Assembly (NCBI RefSeq): GCF_021869535.1
Contig: NW_026262712.1
Coordinates: forward strand, 99,514,140-99,578,139
Length of the DNA: 64,000 nucleotides
Source of the DNA: Mytilus californianus
Lineage: Eukaryota > Mollusca > Bivalvia > Mytilida > Mytilidae
Reading direction: 5' to 3'
Position numbers and translations under genes: made by a program. The notes under the pieces were generated by a model. That model saw only the letters and a program-made list of their open reading frames with translations, made no database searches and was not told the DNA's origin. Shown piece by piece: positions 1-12,304 of the stretch (positions are counted from its first letter, which is position 1; each line of letters starts with the position of its first letter).

Positions 1-235
1 ATGATTCTGGATGATTATACAAGAAAGGGCATCATTAGTATAATTACTCAAATTATCATCCTTGCAGGTTGTTTTACAAAACCCCCGAAAACATCAAAAC
101 TGTATAATTCTTTTGATTTAATGTCTGCATAGCATATCGCCCGTCGCTTTTTCAAAGAATAAATAACTTCTCAATGTCATATAAGAAATTCATGAAACAC
201 TAAACGGGTGTTATCTTAATAGATATATAAACCAG

Positions 236-660
236 TCACAAAATTTCATGATTACTACTCAAAGCATTGTCCGAAAACTGTAAAATCCCCCTTTTTATGA
301 ATATCATCACATAATAACAAAAACATAAAATCTAAAATTTATTATAACAATCGAAAGGGAGCTAATGTCAATAGATATAAACAATTCACCAAAGTTTCTT
401 GCAAATTGGTTAAAGTGTTTTTGACTTATTGTCCGAAAACTGGAAAATCCCCCTTTTTAAATGAAAAAAAAACCAAAACTCAGAAACTTAAAATCTAAAA
501 TTTATAAAAAAAAAAACGAAAGGCAGCTCATGTCAATAGATATAAACAATTCACAAAAGTTTCATGTGAACTGGTTCAAGCGTTTTTGATTTATTGTCCA
601 ACAGGTTGACGACGGAGATACGGACGGACGGACAACGGTATACCATAATACCGTAAACGG
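236..660. repeat. Degenerate tandem satellite ending in a GGACGG-rich tail
   Basis: Two related blocks of about 165 bp start near 268 and 430, each containing a 'GTCCGAAAACTG.AAAATCCCCC' core. A third, shorter start is near 596. The array ends in the run GACGGACGGACAACGG near 625-640. The shared phrase AATAGATATAAACAATTCAC occurs near 370 and near 536. It resembles a mussel satellite I know from memory. The rest of 1-1279 shows nothing I can assign. Confidence 0.6.
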
Positions 661-1375
661 GCGTATAAAAAATAACAACAACAACAAAATAACTGATTTG
701 AACACACACATATATTAATAAATAGAATTAATATAAGCAAGTGTTTTTTTAAACAATTTCTCTTTATTTTCAGATATAAACTGCTTTATGCTTTAAATGA
801 TCCATTTGGTTCAGATAAGAATGCTGTTTTAACGGATAGAATATAGAATATTAATGTTATCGAGAGAATGAAATACATGCTCCCTTTAAATTCGTTTATA
901 TCGGTTATAAAAGTGTAATTTTGAAACTTTATGTGTTTCAAATACTTCTCATTTCCAAAAAAAAATTAAATAATAGCAGTATTTCATATAAAAATTGACC
1001 TTAAAAATATTGCCAACATGCTAGTTTTAAAAAAGCTAAATATGGAGACCAAGGAATTGAGTTATGTAGTCATGTTGTTGTAAAGACTTCAAATTGTATT
1101 ATCCACTTGGCGCTAATTGCTACACTTTCTGAAAACCTTCGTCTGAATTTTTTAAATAAAATATAGCACGGTTTCATTTCTCATTAAAATTATAATGCAG
1201 TCATATGAATAAATAAATTAAGTCAAAACATGTTCAATCTCTTTGTTCAAACCATCAACGATATCCTGTCCTCAAATAAATGTTATCCCGAATTATTTCA
1301 AAGGTCATATCAATGTATCAATCTGATGCGATAAGCCCTTTTCAAAGGATTGTTATAGTTTTTTTTTTATTATTT

Positions 1376-1700
1376 TCTCTTAAACCACTATCCAATGTAA
1401 GGGTAGTGCTTGGCGCCGGAAAGCATGTTCAACCACGCCACATTCTATATATGTCTGTCCGAAGCCTTCAATTGAGTGGTTGTCCTTTTATCGGTTTCTC
1501 ATATTTGTCTTTCGTTTACTGTTTTGCATAGTTTGTTCTTGTTTTGTACCCTTACACCACTGTCAGGGTTAAGGGAAGGATTGGCGCCTACAAACATGTT
1601 AAATCCCCCAAAGTATTATACAATGTATGCCTGTCCCAAGTCAGGAGCATGTAATTTAATAGTTGTCATTTGAAGTTGTATACCAGATTTGTTTTTCGTT
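1376..1700 (+). repeat. Two tandem copies of a dispersed repeat (retroelement tail type)
   Basis: Two blocks, about 1376-1530 and 1531-1700, share the order 'ACCACT.TC.A.GGT..G...GG.TTGGCGCC', 'AACATGTT', 'TGCCTGTCC', 'GTGGTTGTC', 'GTTTTTCGTTTA'. Related copies are near 22800-22910 and 46930-47050, where the sequence follows a Penelope-like coding remnant. This is therefore probably 3' tail sequence of that retroelement. Short open frames inside it are not genes. Confidence 0.55.
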
Positions 1701-2690
1701 TATTGTTGTGTTCATAAATTTATATCAACTGATTACAAAATTGACAAGAATTTATCAAAAGATTATTTGATAGTAATTACATTATGGTATTTTAATGTAA
1801 TTTTATGTAGATGTATTCCTAGGTGGTATGATTTCTTTAAGAAGTGATCAATCTGCAAACATTGTTTGCAATACAATATTTCTCTTGAACCTGTCGACCC
1901 TTTCCTGTTTTATCCTAACCGCAATAGTGCGTAAATAATCACCCCATTATGAGAAAACAACTTTAAATACATTTTATGGTATCTGAGATACACAAATTTT
2001 AGAAAAAGATACTGACTTGATCGAAACCTTACAGCGACTCAACGCAATGTACTCACCAATTAATAGTAATGCGTGCATTATTAAGCTTCATATTTAAGTC
2101 GCTATGGCAAATACATTTGAGATGAATGGTTCATAAAAAAAATATGCTTCAAGTAGTATATCGCCTAAAAATAAAAGAAAATCAATAATATATTTTATAT
2201 TTCTTAAAGGTTCTTATTATGCATGTTGATTAAGGCAACAGTGGTTTACCGTAGTACAAATCTCCTACATCGATTAGATAAAGATAAATAAAGGTACATG
2301 TAACAAAGATAAACCGAGGGAATATCATGCTGCAAACGGATCACAGTCGGACGCCGCCACAGTATCGCACCATCGCCAGGTAACTTGTGCTGTTTTCGAT
2401 GCTATATTTTTTGTTAACACATCACATGGGTAAAATCTCTTTGTTCTTACTGTTCTATATTCTGGACAATGCAGGCGGTTCTGGTGTAATTCCTTAAAAT
2501 TAAAAAAAAATATCACCAAGTGTAGCGAGACTGAAAACAATTTTTAATGATTTTATGTTTTCCAATCAAAGGGTGGGACATAAAATATTTTATAAAAATG
2601 TGTGTACAATGTAAATTTTAAATCAGTGTTTCACAGTCAACATGGTCAATCTAGATAATAATTATTTTTTCTAATTTCTGCCAAAAAAGA
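1701..2690. other. No recognisable feature
   Basis: AT-rich sequence with many stops in all frames. A 71-codon minus-strand frame at 2325-2540 has no domain signature and is treated as chance. No tRNA-like or long repeat structure was seen. Confidence 0.5.
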
Positions 2691-2699
2691 AATGTATTT

Positions 2700-2962
2700 T
2701 AGATTATCGCTATTTTACGAAATTTTCCTTTGATCTTGTTAACTGATAATTTCATTTCTCAGCGGAGTCGAGTGATATGGAAATTATCGCTAGAAACTAA
2801 GGGGGCACGTGGAGTTGTCAATGCAATTGACGTGAAATTGACAACGTCGTCATAGGTAAAATAGCGATAAACAGATTTGATCATTGGTCATTTCAACTCG
2901 ATTGCTTTTCTCACTTTCGCCGTACCGGCTCAAGCGAGAAAATCAATCTATAATTATCAAAA
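2700..2962. repeat. Inverted-repeat (hairpin) element
   Basis: The words TATCGCTATTTTAC near 2705 and GTAAAATAGCGATA near 2857 are reverse complements. A second pair of related words, ending in GAAATTTTCC/GGAAATTATC and TCTCACTTTCGCC, flanks them. The structure looks like a short non-autonomous hairpin repeat and abuts the 5' end of the LINE A remnant. Confidence 0.45.
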
Positions 2963-2979
2963 TAAATAAAATCTGATTT

Positions 2980-3408
2980 GGCTTAGTGTTGTGCTCAAAT
3001 AGTTCTCAGTCCAATAATGAAAATAATGAACAGCATGGTAAAAGACAAAGCATTGTAAATACATTCAATGGTATCTGCTTTAATTGTGGCTTTTATGGTC
3101 ATCATTATAAAGACTGTCACACATTTTAGGATAAAACTGATGTATTTCAATTTGTAGACAAATTCTAAAATCATAATAAATCATTACTTCTTCATAACAA
3201 TTTTGATATACTTCTCAATTTATGTCCAAATTGTAATACATCAAAATGTATATGTACTCAAAGCCCTATGTCTGAAGCTGAGATTTTTAAAAACAAAAAT
3301 TCCAGAGAAAATTGTCATACATCAGAAAATGGTATTTGCACTAATAGCTTTAGCTCAAAACCTAAAAGTGATAGAAACAAACATTATAAAAAAAAAACTG
3401 TCTTAATC
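2980..3408 (+). pseudogene. LINE A ORF1 C-terminal fragment with CCHC zinc knuckle
   Basis: Frame 1 reads through an asparagine/glutamine-rich stretch into CFNCGFYGHHYKDC at 3076-3117. This is a perfect CX2CX4HX4C retroviral-type zinc knuckle, typical of LINE ORF1 or gag nucleic-acid-binding ends. A stop follows at 3127. The same frame reopens with more cysteines (LCPNC near 3220, then CIC) and runs to a stop at 3406-3408. An A-rich run at 3388-3397 lies just before the frame changes to that of ORF2. The N-terminus was not recognised. Confidence 0.65.
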
Positions 3409-5985
3409 TAAAATGTAAAGGTATCAATGCTGTATGCCTTAATGTTAGACATATTTTATCTAAATTTGACGAGTTAAAGAATATAATTACTATAAACAAC
3501 AGATATTTAGATTTATTTGGATTTGTTGAAACATTCTTAAAATCTGATATTAACAATGAACAATGTAAAGTGCCAGGATACAAAATTTTCAGAAAAGATC
3601 GCCAGAGTAAGGATGGTGGTGGTTTATTGGTTTATGTCAAAGATTCTATTGCAGTTAAAAAGAGATCTGATTTATCAATAAACACATTAGAAACTTTATG
3701 GTTAGAGGTAGAATTTCCAAAATCTAAACCTTTCTTCATTTGTACTGTTTATAGACCAACAAATTCCACTCAGTCCTGGATAGATCTTTTTGAGGAGGAA
3801 TTTAATGCAGCTCTTTCCGAAAACAAAGAGATCATTTTAATGGGGGACATTAATATTGACTTGACAAAAATTGAAAATAAAAAATGGATGAATTTCATAA
3901 ACCATTTTAATCTTCAACAACAAATTTGCACTGCAACACGTATTTGTGACAAATCAGAAACTCTTATTGATCATATTTACACTACTAATCCTGAAAATAT
4001 TGCTCATTGTCATGTTCCTTCGTATGCTTTAAGTGACCACTACCCTGTATGCTCAAATAGAAAAATCAATATAAAGGTAAAGAAAGAAAATCATATCGAA
4101 ATAAAGTATAGGTGTTTCAAAAACTTTAATGAAGATGCCTTTTGTGCAGACTTACATCAAACCCATTTTCATATTGTTGAAATGGAAGAAGATATTGATA
4201 TTTCTGTCGACAAATATTATGAACTTTTTAATCAAGTTATTAACAAGCACGCACCAATGAAAACCAAAAGAGTAAAAACATTTAAACAAGCCGAATGGTT
4301 CAATGAAGAAATTAAAAATTCCATTCAATACAGAAATATGTATCATTCAAAAAAAGATTAGGTAAACTTTAAAAAGTGGCGCAATAAAACAACGTCGTTA
4401 ATATTTTGTGCAAAAAAGGAATATTATCAAAACGCTATATCTAGTTCCAAAAATAGTAAAGAACTTTGGAATCACATTTAAGAGTTAATTTCAAAAATGG
4501 ATAATATTTTTCCACCTAAAATGCAGTATGAAAATCAAACTGTTTATAACCCCCAAGATATTGTTAATACACTAAATGTTCATTTTTCTTCCGTAGCTGA
4601 AAAACTTATTGGAAATAATACTTCAGATATGGATTTTTCTAAGCTGCAAACTTTTACTAGTAAAAAATTAAAGGAAACTGAAACTTTTAAATTAAAACTC
4701 CTTTCTGTTGGAGAGGTGTGTTCACAACTAAAACACCTTAATATTAATAAATCCGCAGGTTTAAATGGAATTGGTCCCAAATTTTTAAAGCTAAGTGCAG
4801 AGATAATATCGCCATCACTAACTTTTCTAATAAACAAAAGTATAACGTCGAATCGTTTTCCGCAAAAATTAAAACTTGCAAGAGTAACTGCTATACATAA
4901 AGGAGGACCAACAGATATTCCCTCCAATTATCGTCCAATTTCTATTTTAAATACCATATCTAAAAATTTTGAGAGACATGTATGTACACAGTTATATGCA
5001 TTCACAAATAATAAAAAAATTGTTACATATCGCTCAGTCAGGTTTCAGGCAAGGTCATTCATGTCAAACAGCGCTGACTAAATTAATTGACAATGGTTAA
5101 AATATTTAGATAATGGAGAAATAGTTGGTACTGTGTTTTTAGATTTCAGTAAGGCTTTTGGCCTTATTAACCATACCATACTTTTAGAAAAGTTAAAATT
5201 TTATCATATCGGAGAACATACGATAGATTGGATAAAATCACATTTGTCTGAGAGACAAAAACAAGAAGTTCAATACGCTAACATTAAATCTGATAAATCG
5301 TTTGTAAAATATGGAGTGCCTCAAGGTTCTATTTTAGGTCCTCTGTTATTTTTAATTTATATAAATGATTTACCACTTCATGTTACACAATCCGACATGG
5401 ATTTATATGCTGATGATTCAACATTGCATTTTCATAATAAAACATTGAAAAAATAAACAGCATATTGCAAAATGATGTAATGCTATACAATCTTGGTGTT
5501 ACAATAACAGTATGAAAATTAATGCACAAAAAACAAAGTGTATGCAATTGGGTTCAAAACAAAAACTTACACAACTATCAGAATTATGTATTATCGTCAA
5601 TGAAACATGTATTGAAAATGTCCATTCTTTCAAATTACTTGGAATTGACATTGAGGAAAATTTAAGCTGGGAAGATCATGTTGATCGTATATGTAAGATT
5701 ATCTCATCTAAAATATCACTTTTGTTTAAAATTAAAGTATATTTGCCTATACACACAAGACAACTATTTTATAATGCATATATTCTACCATATACAGACT
5801 GTTGTAGTTCAGTTTGGGGAAATTTATTACAAAAAGATTCAGATAGAATCATAAAACTTCAAAAAAGAGTAGCAAGAATATTCTTGAATGCGAAATTTCT
5901 GTTCCATCTAATTTTATGTTTTCATCTTTAAAATGGCTATCTTTTACAAAAAGAATAAAATACCAACAATCAATTCTAGTGTATA
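3402..5985 (+). pseudogene. LINE A ORF2: endonuclease plus reverse transcriptase, interrupted
   Basis: The endonuclease begins near 3402 (LNLKCKGINAVCLNVR) and shows GGLLVYVKD, the catalytic MGDINID near 3840 and SDHYPV near 4030. The open stretch 3570-4361 is its core. In-frame stops lie at 4359-4361 and 4479-4481. The reverse transcriptase runs from about 4500, with NYRPIS at 4926-4943, motif A FLDFSKAF near 5135, motif B YGVPQGSILGP near 5310 and catalytic YADD near 5407, all intact. Frame changes occur near 5035, 5090, 5445, 5500 and 5885. The last codons before the interruption read ..SILVY, and the protein resumes at 11045. The retained YADD does not rescue it; the element cannot make a full protein. 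Confidence 0.85.
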
Positions 5986-6097
5986 TGATCTCCCTTGGAT
6001 TGAGGACGTGTTGAAAATTTGAGCTCGTCAAAAATTTTGAAATATTGAGCGAAATATTCAGGAGATAATACAGTTATAGTTATTTTATCAAGGAGAA

Positions 6098-7269
6098 ATG
6101 ATTTGGAGTAAGTTGGTTGAAACAAACCCAGAATTAATTGACACTTTTGTAGACCCATTGAGTCAAGAAAACGCATTTGATTTCGTGCAGAAAGTAATGG
6201 TGGCAACCCCATTGACACCAGTCGATATTAATATAAACTCTAGAAAAACAGTTATAGCTACACAAGCAAACCCTAGAACACCACCCTATCCCGTGAAAAC
6301 GGTCTCTGTCACAGTCAGATGATGATGATGTTGCAAAGACTTCGAAATGTAAGAAAAATAGAAATGATAGTGACATTGTCCACCACCCCCCTTTTTGTAA
6401 CGACAACGAACAATTGGTGAATATGATATGCAAATCGGCAACCAGTTTAGACACCATGTCAGATAGACTTGAAAGACGAATTAGTGATATAGAGGGGAAT
6501 ATAGAGCGTAAATTGACAGCAAAATTTAATACTGTAATTACGGACTGGGTACAGAAAGAGGTCAAACAGGTTCGTGATGAGATAAGTGATCTAAAAGATA
6601 AATATGAACAAATTGATAAAACCTTAAATGAGATAGTGTCAAAAAAACAAAGCACTACCGCCGAAAAATCTGTGGAACGTAAATTTGACATAGTGGTAAA
6701 AAAATCTTCCAATAAACCCTAGAGAAAATTCACACGACACCGCCTTGAAGTTAAATTTAGAAACAATGGTCACGGACGTTTTGAAACTACAAAATGAAAA
6801 CATCAAAAGTGTGTCGCGCAAAGCGAGTTATATTGAAGGTAAACCAGGAGTAGTCATAGTGTCACTGGGGGATTTTGAAAGTAAACAAAAGACAATGAAA
6901 GCAAAAAAACTCTTGAAAGATAAAATGAAATATAAGGATGTATATATTGAAAACTTTTTAACAAACGAGAAGAGAATACTCGATGCTAACAATAGAAAAC
7001 TGCTAAAAGCTGTCGGAAAAGACATGGAATTCACCTCAGTGGCTGGGCAAATAAGAAAAAGACAACAAGCACATCAACAAAATAAAAACAAAGACCATAA
7101 CACACAGGTGAACAACACAAGAGAGACTCGTAGACCCCAGTGTAACACTACACATACTGACATGAACAATGGTTTTAGGAAAAATAATTTTATTGGTGGA
7201 TCTTTTAATGGAAATTATGGTGACCGATATCATGGCAGTCGAGCCCGAGCTCGTGGTAGGCATTATTAA
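6098..7269 (+). pseudogene. LINE B ORF1 (coiled-coil RNA-binding type), two frameshifts
   Basis: Three open pieces, 6098-6322, about 6320-6722 and about 6715-7269, follow each other with overlapping ends. They translate into one continuous-looking product if two frameshifts are allowed, near 6318 and within 6695-6715, beside an A7 run. The middle piece (LERRISDIEGNIERKL through LNEIVSKK) looks like a heptad coiled coil. The third piece has a VIVSLGDFESK / KDVYIENFL pattern like the RRM/CTD region of LINE ORF1 proteins, then a basic, asparagine- and glycine-rich tail. In this class ORF1 binds element RNA and forms trimers; that role is taken from the family and not shown here. Confidence 0.65.
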
Positions 7270-7272
7270 TAT

Positions 7273-10200
7273 AAATGCGGGTTATGGAACATTAATGGTT
7301 GGTCTAAATATGCAAATAGCGATAAAATATTTTAATAAATGACTGCATTACAAAACTAGATCTTCATATGATTGGAATAACTGAATCTCATCTTTTGAAA
7401 AATAACATTATTAAAATTGACAATTACAAATGGTATGGAAATAATCGTAGTCATATCCATACCAGAGCGAAAACTAGATCAGGAGGCGTCGGTCGTTTAG
7501 TTAAAGAAGAATTACTATGTTCACTTAACATAAATGTTGAAGATAAATCCACAGATGGAATAATATGGGTAAAGTTCAGCGATAAAACAAATAATAGAAA
7601 TATATTCTATATGTGCGTTACATATTTACCACCTGAATTTTCAGCTAGATCTACTCATGTACATGATTTTTTCGACACCCTTATGTCACAAATATATTCT
7701 ATCCCCAATGGATATCCATTCTATATATGTGGTGATTTCAATACTCGAATAGGAGAAATGGAAGATTTTATTCCAGGAGTTGATAATTTACCTATCCGAG
7801 AAGTGATTGATTTTAAATCCAACAGCTATGGAGAATTGTTTTGTGATTTTTTGTCAAATATAAATTGTTGTGTATTAAATTGTAGAAATAGTATGAGAAA
7901 TGATTTAACCTACATATCAACAAGGGGTTCATTAGTTGTCGATTATTGTGTCGTATCATATGAAAATTTAATTTGTTTCAAGAAATTTGAAGTAATTAGA
8001 GCTAGTGAATTAGCTAATGAAAGTGTTTCTATAGGGTCAGTTGAACCCAGATTTATTCCTGATCATTCGATATTATGCTGGGAAATGGAAAGTTATATGT
8101 GTGGTAATATTGAAAAGGAAAATATCAATGTAAAAAATCAAAATGTTCAGAAACGTGTTATATATGATGTAAAAAATATTCCGAATAGTTGGTTTGAAGA
8201 TGAAAATGTGATTACTAGTATAAATTCATGTATTAGAGATATAGAAAAAAGTAATGGTGATCAAGATGATGTAGATAATATATATTGTGAATTTGTTAAT
8301 ATAATGCATAATGAGATGAATTCCAAACTAAATACAAAAACAAAACTTTTGAATAGTTGTAACAATAAAAGAAGACGTTTCAAGAAACCGTGGTGGTCCA
8401 ATGACTTGACTTAAAAGTGGAATGAGACATGTTCGGCCGAGAACCAGTATCTGCGTTGTACGAACAATAGCAATAAATCTGCATTAAGTACTCTGTATTT
8501 GAACAAGAGAAAGGACTTTGATAAACTTGTTCAACAATCTAAACGCTGTTATTGGCACCAATGTCAAGAAGACTTGTTATATATGAACAATAATGACTCC
8601 AAACAATTTTGGCGGAAAATTGGTAACATTGGTATAGGAAATGAAAGGCAATCGGCTATTCCGAATGAAGTTGTGCTGTCAGACGGCTCTGTAACAAACA
8701 ATTTGGACTCAGTATTGCATAAATGGAAGGATTGTTTTTATAATTTGTTAAATCAGAGTAACAACTCAGATCCTAAACTTAGAAAATATTATTGTTTCTG
8801 ATTTATTAGATAATGAAATAACTTTTGATGAAGTTCATAATATTGTCATGAGTTCAAAGAATAATAAAAGTCCAGGTGTAGATTTAATTCAATCTGAATT
8901 GTGTAAAAATTTCTTAGTTATTTGTACTCCAACAAAATTATTTGATTTATGTTTTAAATCTAGTAAAATTCCAAATACTTGGAATAAAGGTATAATTAAT
9001 CCAATACCAAAATGTTCAACTTCTGATACTAGAGATCCATTGTCATACAGAGGTATACAGAGGTATTACTTTAGCACCATGTGCATACAAACTTTATTGT
9101 AATGTTTTAAATAATAGATTAACAGAATGGTTAGATGAAAGGGAGATAATTAATGATGAACAAAATGGTTTTATCAAAGGCAGGAGTACTATTGACCATG
9201 TCTCCACTTTAACGTCAATAATTGAAACTAGGAAAAAATGTAAATTGTCAACTTTTGTCTCTTTTGTAGATTTTAAGAAGGCATATGATACAATTGACAG
9301 GTCACTATTGTTTAACAAATTAACAGATTTAGGTATAAGTACAAAGTTTATGTGTGCTTTGCAAGCCATTTATTCAAATATAGAATGCTGTGTTCGTGTG
9401 AACGGTAATACTACTGATTGGTTCAGTGTAAATACTGGTTTGAAACAAGGATGTGTTTTATCCACAGTCATGTTTAATATTTTCATTAATAACTTAATTG
9501 ATGATATAAAAGCATTAAATATTGGTATAGACATTGACGGTGAAAAGGTTGCTATTTTATTATATGCAGATGATCTTGTTTTATTGTCTGAAAATACAGA
9601 AGATATGCAGAAATTGATTTATGTATTAGGTGTATGGTGTAATGATAATTGTTTAAAAGTTAATTTATATAAATCAAAAATCATGCATTTTAGAAACCCC
9701 TCTGTGATAAGATCAGATTTTGTTTTTAATATAAATGGTGAAGTCATTGATTATGTTTCTAGCTATCAATATTTAGGATTAGTATTAAATGAATTTGTTT
9801 TAGATTATAAAGTTATGGCAAAGGCAGTTGCAAAGTCAACAAGTCGGGCATTAGGCCTTCTTATAGTAAAATGTAAAGCACATGGTGGCTTTCAACACAA
9901 TATTTTTACCAAATTGTTTGACACTTTAGTTTGGTCAGTCATCAATTACGGCTCAGCTATTTGGGGTACAAGTGAGTTATCCTGCATCTCAGCAGTTCAG
10001 AACCGAGCCATGAGATTTTATATGGGAGTTGGAAAGTATACCCCCAATGATGCTGTTTCAGGTGACATGGTTGGAAGCCTCCATATGTTAAACAGTGGTC
10101 TAACATTTTAAGACACTGGGCAAGATGTACAAAAATGGATAAAGACAGGATAAATTATAAAGTATTTATATGGTCAATTAGAAAAAGCAGTTATAAAATT

Positions 10201-10777
10201 AAAAATTGGAGTTATAAAGTTATAGATATGTTAAAACTTTACAATATGGACAGATTTTGTAATGTAGATGATTATATACTGGATAAAAATATAATTTATC
10301 AGTTAGAAGTTAATATTTTTGATAATTATAAAACTGAATGGAGTACAAGGCTTGATTCTTATGGTCAAGGAAATAAGTTGAGAACTTATAAATTGTTTAA
10401 ATTTTCATACTCTACTGAACAATATTTGTTGCAAAATATACCTTTTCGATATCGCAGTGCATATGCGAAATTTAGATGTGGAGTAGCACCTTTAAAAATT
10501 GAAACTGGTCGTTACGAAAGATTAGATTTAGATAAAAGATTATGTTTCAATTGTGATGATATAGAAGATAAAAAACATGTACTGTTAACAATGTCCATTA
10601 TATGAAGATTTAAGGCAGTCTTTATTTATTGATATAATTCAACATAATAATATGTTTTTAACTTTGTCAGATGATGAAAAATTTATATTTTTGTTCAAAA
10701 ATGAAAATGTTTGTAGTTCTGTTGCCAAAACCTGCCATAATATTTTATTGCGACTAAATAGTATCTTATACTGTTAA
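7273..10777 (+). pseudogene. LINE B ORF2: endonuclease, reverse transcriptase, Cys/His tail; multiply broken
   Basis: The endonuclease starts near 7273 (CGLWNINGWSK), shifts frame near 7330 and continues as 7368-8414 with GITESHL, SGGVG, ICGDFNTR near 7730 and PDHSILCWE near 8060. A TAA at 8412-8414 is a simple in-frame stop, since the same frame continues to 8801. Further frame changes are near 8780, at a 10 bp tandem duplication at 9047-9066, near 10090 and near 10590. The reverse transcriptase (about 8848-10111) keeps FVDFKKAYD, GLKQGCVLS and catalytic YADD near 9567. The C-terminus has a zinc-like CFNC...H....C motif completed across the last frameshift (CPLYEDLR), and the ORF ends at 10775-10777. 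Confidence 0.85.
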
Positions 10778-11042
10778 AACATCATTGTTATTTTTTTATG
10801 TTCATGTAACAGGTTTTATCCTTGAATGTGCATGGTGATATTGCACTTTTATGTTTTGTGTAAATAACAAAATTATGTTTTAATTCTGTTGTTTTATAAT
10901 TGTATATAACAGTCTCTCATAGTTCTTTTAAGAATGGCACATGCATTCTAAATTTTTATATTGTGTACTTGATATTATAATGTGTTTATACTTGTATGTA
11001 TGTGGTGAGACTTTAATAAACTATTGAATCTGAGTCTGAATC

Positions 11043-11577
11043 TGTATAAAATTGTAAATGGACTAACACCTGATTACTTAGCAATGCTAAATATTAATGA
11101 TGTGCAACACCACAACTTACGATCTGTCTCTAATAATGATATATTTGTTCCGAGACCAAATACAAATTTTTATAAAAAATCTTTTCATTATTCTGCAACA
11201 AAGGTATGGAATAATTTACCACTCAAAATACAAAATTGTCGTAATGTGTAATTATTTAAGAAACATTGTTATAATCATTTTCTTGAAAATTCTATGCAAG
11301 TCGAATAATTTGTTTTCTTTCTTTTGTTGTAAGAATAAGAAAATTTAATCAAAACTTTACCAATTATTGCCATTTTTTATTGCCATTTGTATGTTTGAAT
11401 GATTGAATTGTGTATAGACTAGTAATATATATATTGTATTTTAATGTATGTATGTATGAATGTTAACTGTATACATGTATTTTGTTTGAGGGCCTCAATG
11501 AAAACTCTACTTTACATTGAGTTACCCTCTTTAAATAAAGAATTTATTATTATTATTATTATTATTATTATAATAAT
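11043..11577 (+). mobile_element. LINE A, 3' portion with UTR, stem-loop and ATT tail
   Basis: Coding resumes at 11045 and gives YKIVNGLTPDYL, then HNLRS, FVPRP and ATKVWNNLPL, the usual C-terminal wording of CR1/L2-like LINEs. A TAA at 11249-11251 is followed in the same frame by FKKHCYNHFLEN to a second stop at 11306-11308, so the first stop is probably a mutation. The UTR holds an imperfect stem, GAGGG.CTCAATG (11488-11500) with CATTGAG...CCCTC (11515-11529). It is followed by AATAAA near 11534 and an (ATT)n run at about 11541-11575. A short tandem run is the usual 3' terminus of such LINEs. Confidence 0.8.
11488..11529 (+). promoter_or_regulatory. 3'-terminal stem-loop of LINE A
   Basis: CTCAATG at 11494-11500 pairs with CATTGAG at 11515-11521, extended by GAGGG (11488-11492) with CCCTC (11525-11529). 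It sits just upstream of the (ATT)n terminus. In CR1/L2-type elements a conserved 3' hairpin is a reverse-transcriptase recognition site; that function is inferred here from position. Confidence 0.5.
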
Positions 11578-12300
11578 GGAATGTATTACGACTATTTAAA
11601 TATGTATGCCTTTTTAGTGACTATTTTACGATCGAATTTCATTAGGATCACATTTAATTGTGTACAAAAACAGCGGGAGAAGGAGAATAAGCTGCAGATC
11701 AACTGTTTAGATGCGGCATATCTTAAAAAAAAATAAAAAAGAGAAAAAATAAATGGAGGGGGAGGGGGGGGGGGGGGGGGAGTGAAATATTGAAAAGTGA
11801 AACTTTTTTTTATCTATCTACTTAATATTTTTAATTTAGGCTTGGCTCATCTTTCTCTAAGCATATTATTAAGGGAAAGAAAGGCATTGAATCTACATGT
11901 ATACTCAATAACCCTTTCAGTTATGATTTTTCATACACGGATTTAAAAATACACCAAACGGAACTAAAACGGTATGAGATGTAGATTATACGTCAATAAG
12001 ACAGCAATCAAAAGACAAAAACAAACTAATGACTACTAGAGGGCAGCATATAGTATAGTTTTCAACAAAAAATATGTATCTTCACAATATATCAATTTCT
12101 AAATCGTCACAAATTTAGGGAACGACCATTTACCTTCAAAAGGAGAGTACGGTTTTCCCCCCATACCTTATAGTGTTAGATTTTGAAACGATACCCCCCC
12201 CCCCCCCTTTTTGAAGTTAAATGGTTGCCTCCTTATATAAACATTGTGAATAAATTGAACAGAAACGATAAAAAAAATCTACCATTGAATCGCAATTCTC
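11578..12300. repeat. Homopolymer and small hairpin repeat region
   Basis: A G-rich run with at least 14 consecutive G lies near 11757-11780. A hairpin-type repeat at about 12118-12228 pairs ACCATTTACCTTCAAAA with TTTTGAAGTTAAATGGT around C-rich tracts. A related G-rich repeat is near 41965-42080. No coding signal was seen. Confidence 0.45.
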
Positions 12301-12304
12301 CAAA

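Larger units (their letters stand above)
2980..5985 (+). mobile_element. LINE A, 5' portion (CR1/L2-like non-LTR retrotransposon, dead)
   Basis: This segment holds, in order, a CCHC zinc-knuckle ORF1 end, an apurinic-type endonuclease and a reverse transcriptase, the standard layout of Jockey-superfamily LINEs. The motif B wording (YGVPQGSILGPLLF) and the C-terminal KLQKR..R wording fit the CR1/L2 group as I remember it; the clade is an inference. Coding is broken by two in-frame stops and several frameshifts. The 3' end of the same element resumes at 11043 after insertion of LINE B. The 5' limit is uncertain because no target duplication was found. Confidence 0.85.
5986..11048 (+). mobile_element. 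LINE B, nearly full-length non-LTR retrotransposon inserted in LINE A
   Basis: A 5 kb element has a short 5' leader (5986-6097), an ORF1 with coiled coil, an ORF2 with endonuclease, reverse transcriptase and C-terminal Cys/His motif, and a 3' UTR with AATAAA at 11015-11020. It ends in a TGAATC-type tail (11025-11042). The hexamer TGTATA occurs at 5980-5985 and at 11043-11048, immediately outside the element, and fits a target-site duplication. Removing the element with one hexamer copy rejoins LINE A in frame, which fixes both borders well. Its reverse transcriptase wording (FVDFKKAYD, GLKQGCVLS, LLYADDLVLL) differs from LINE A, so it is another clade; I cannot name the clade safely. Confidence 0.85.
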
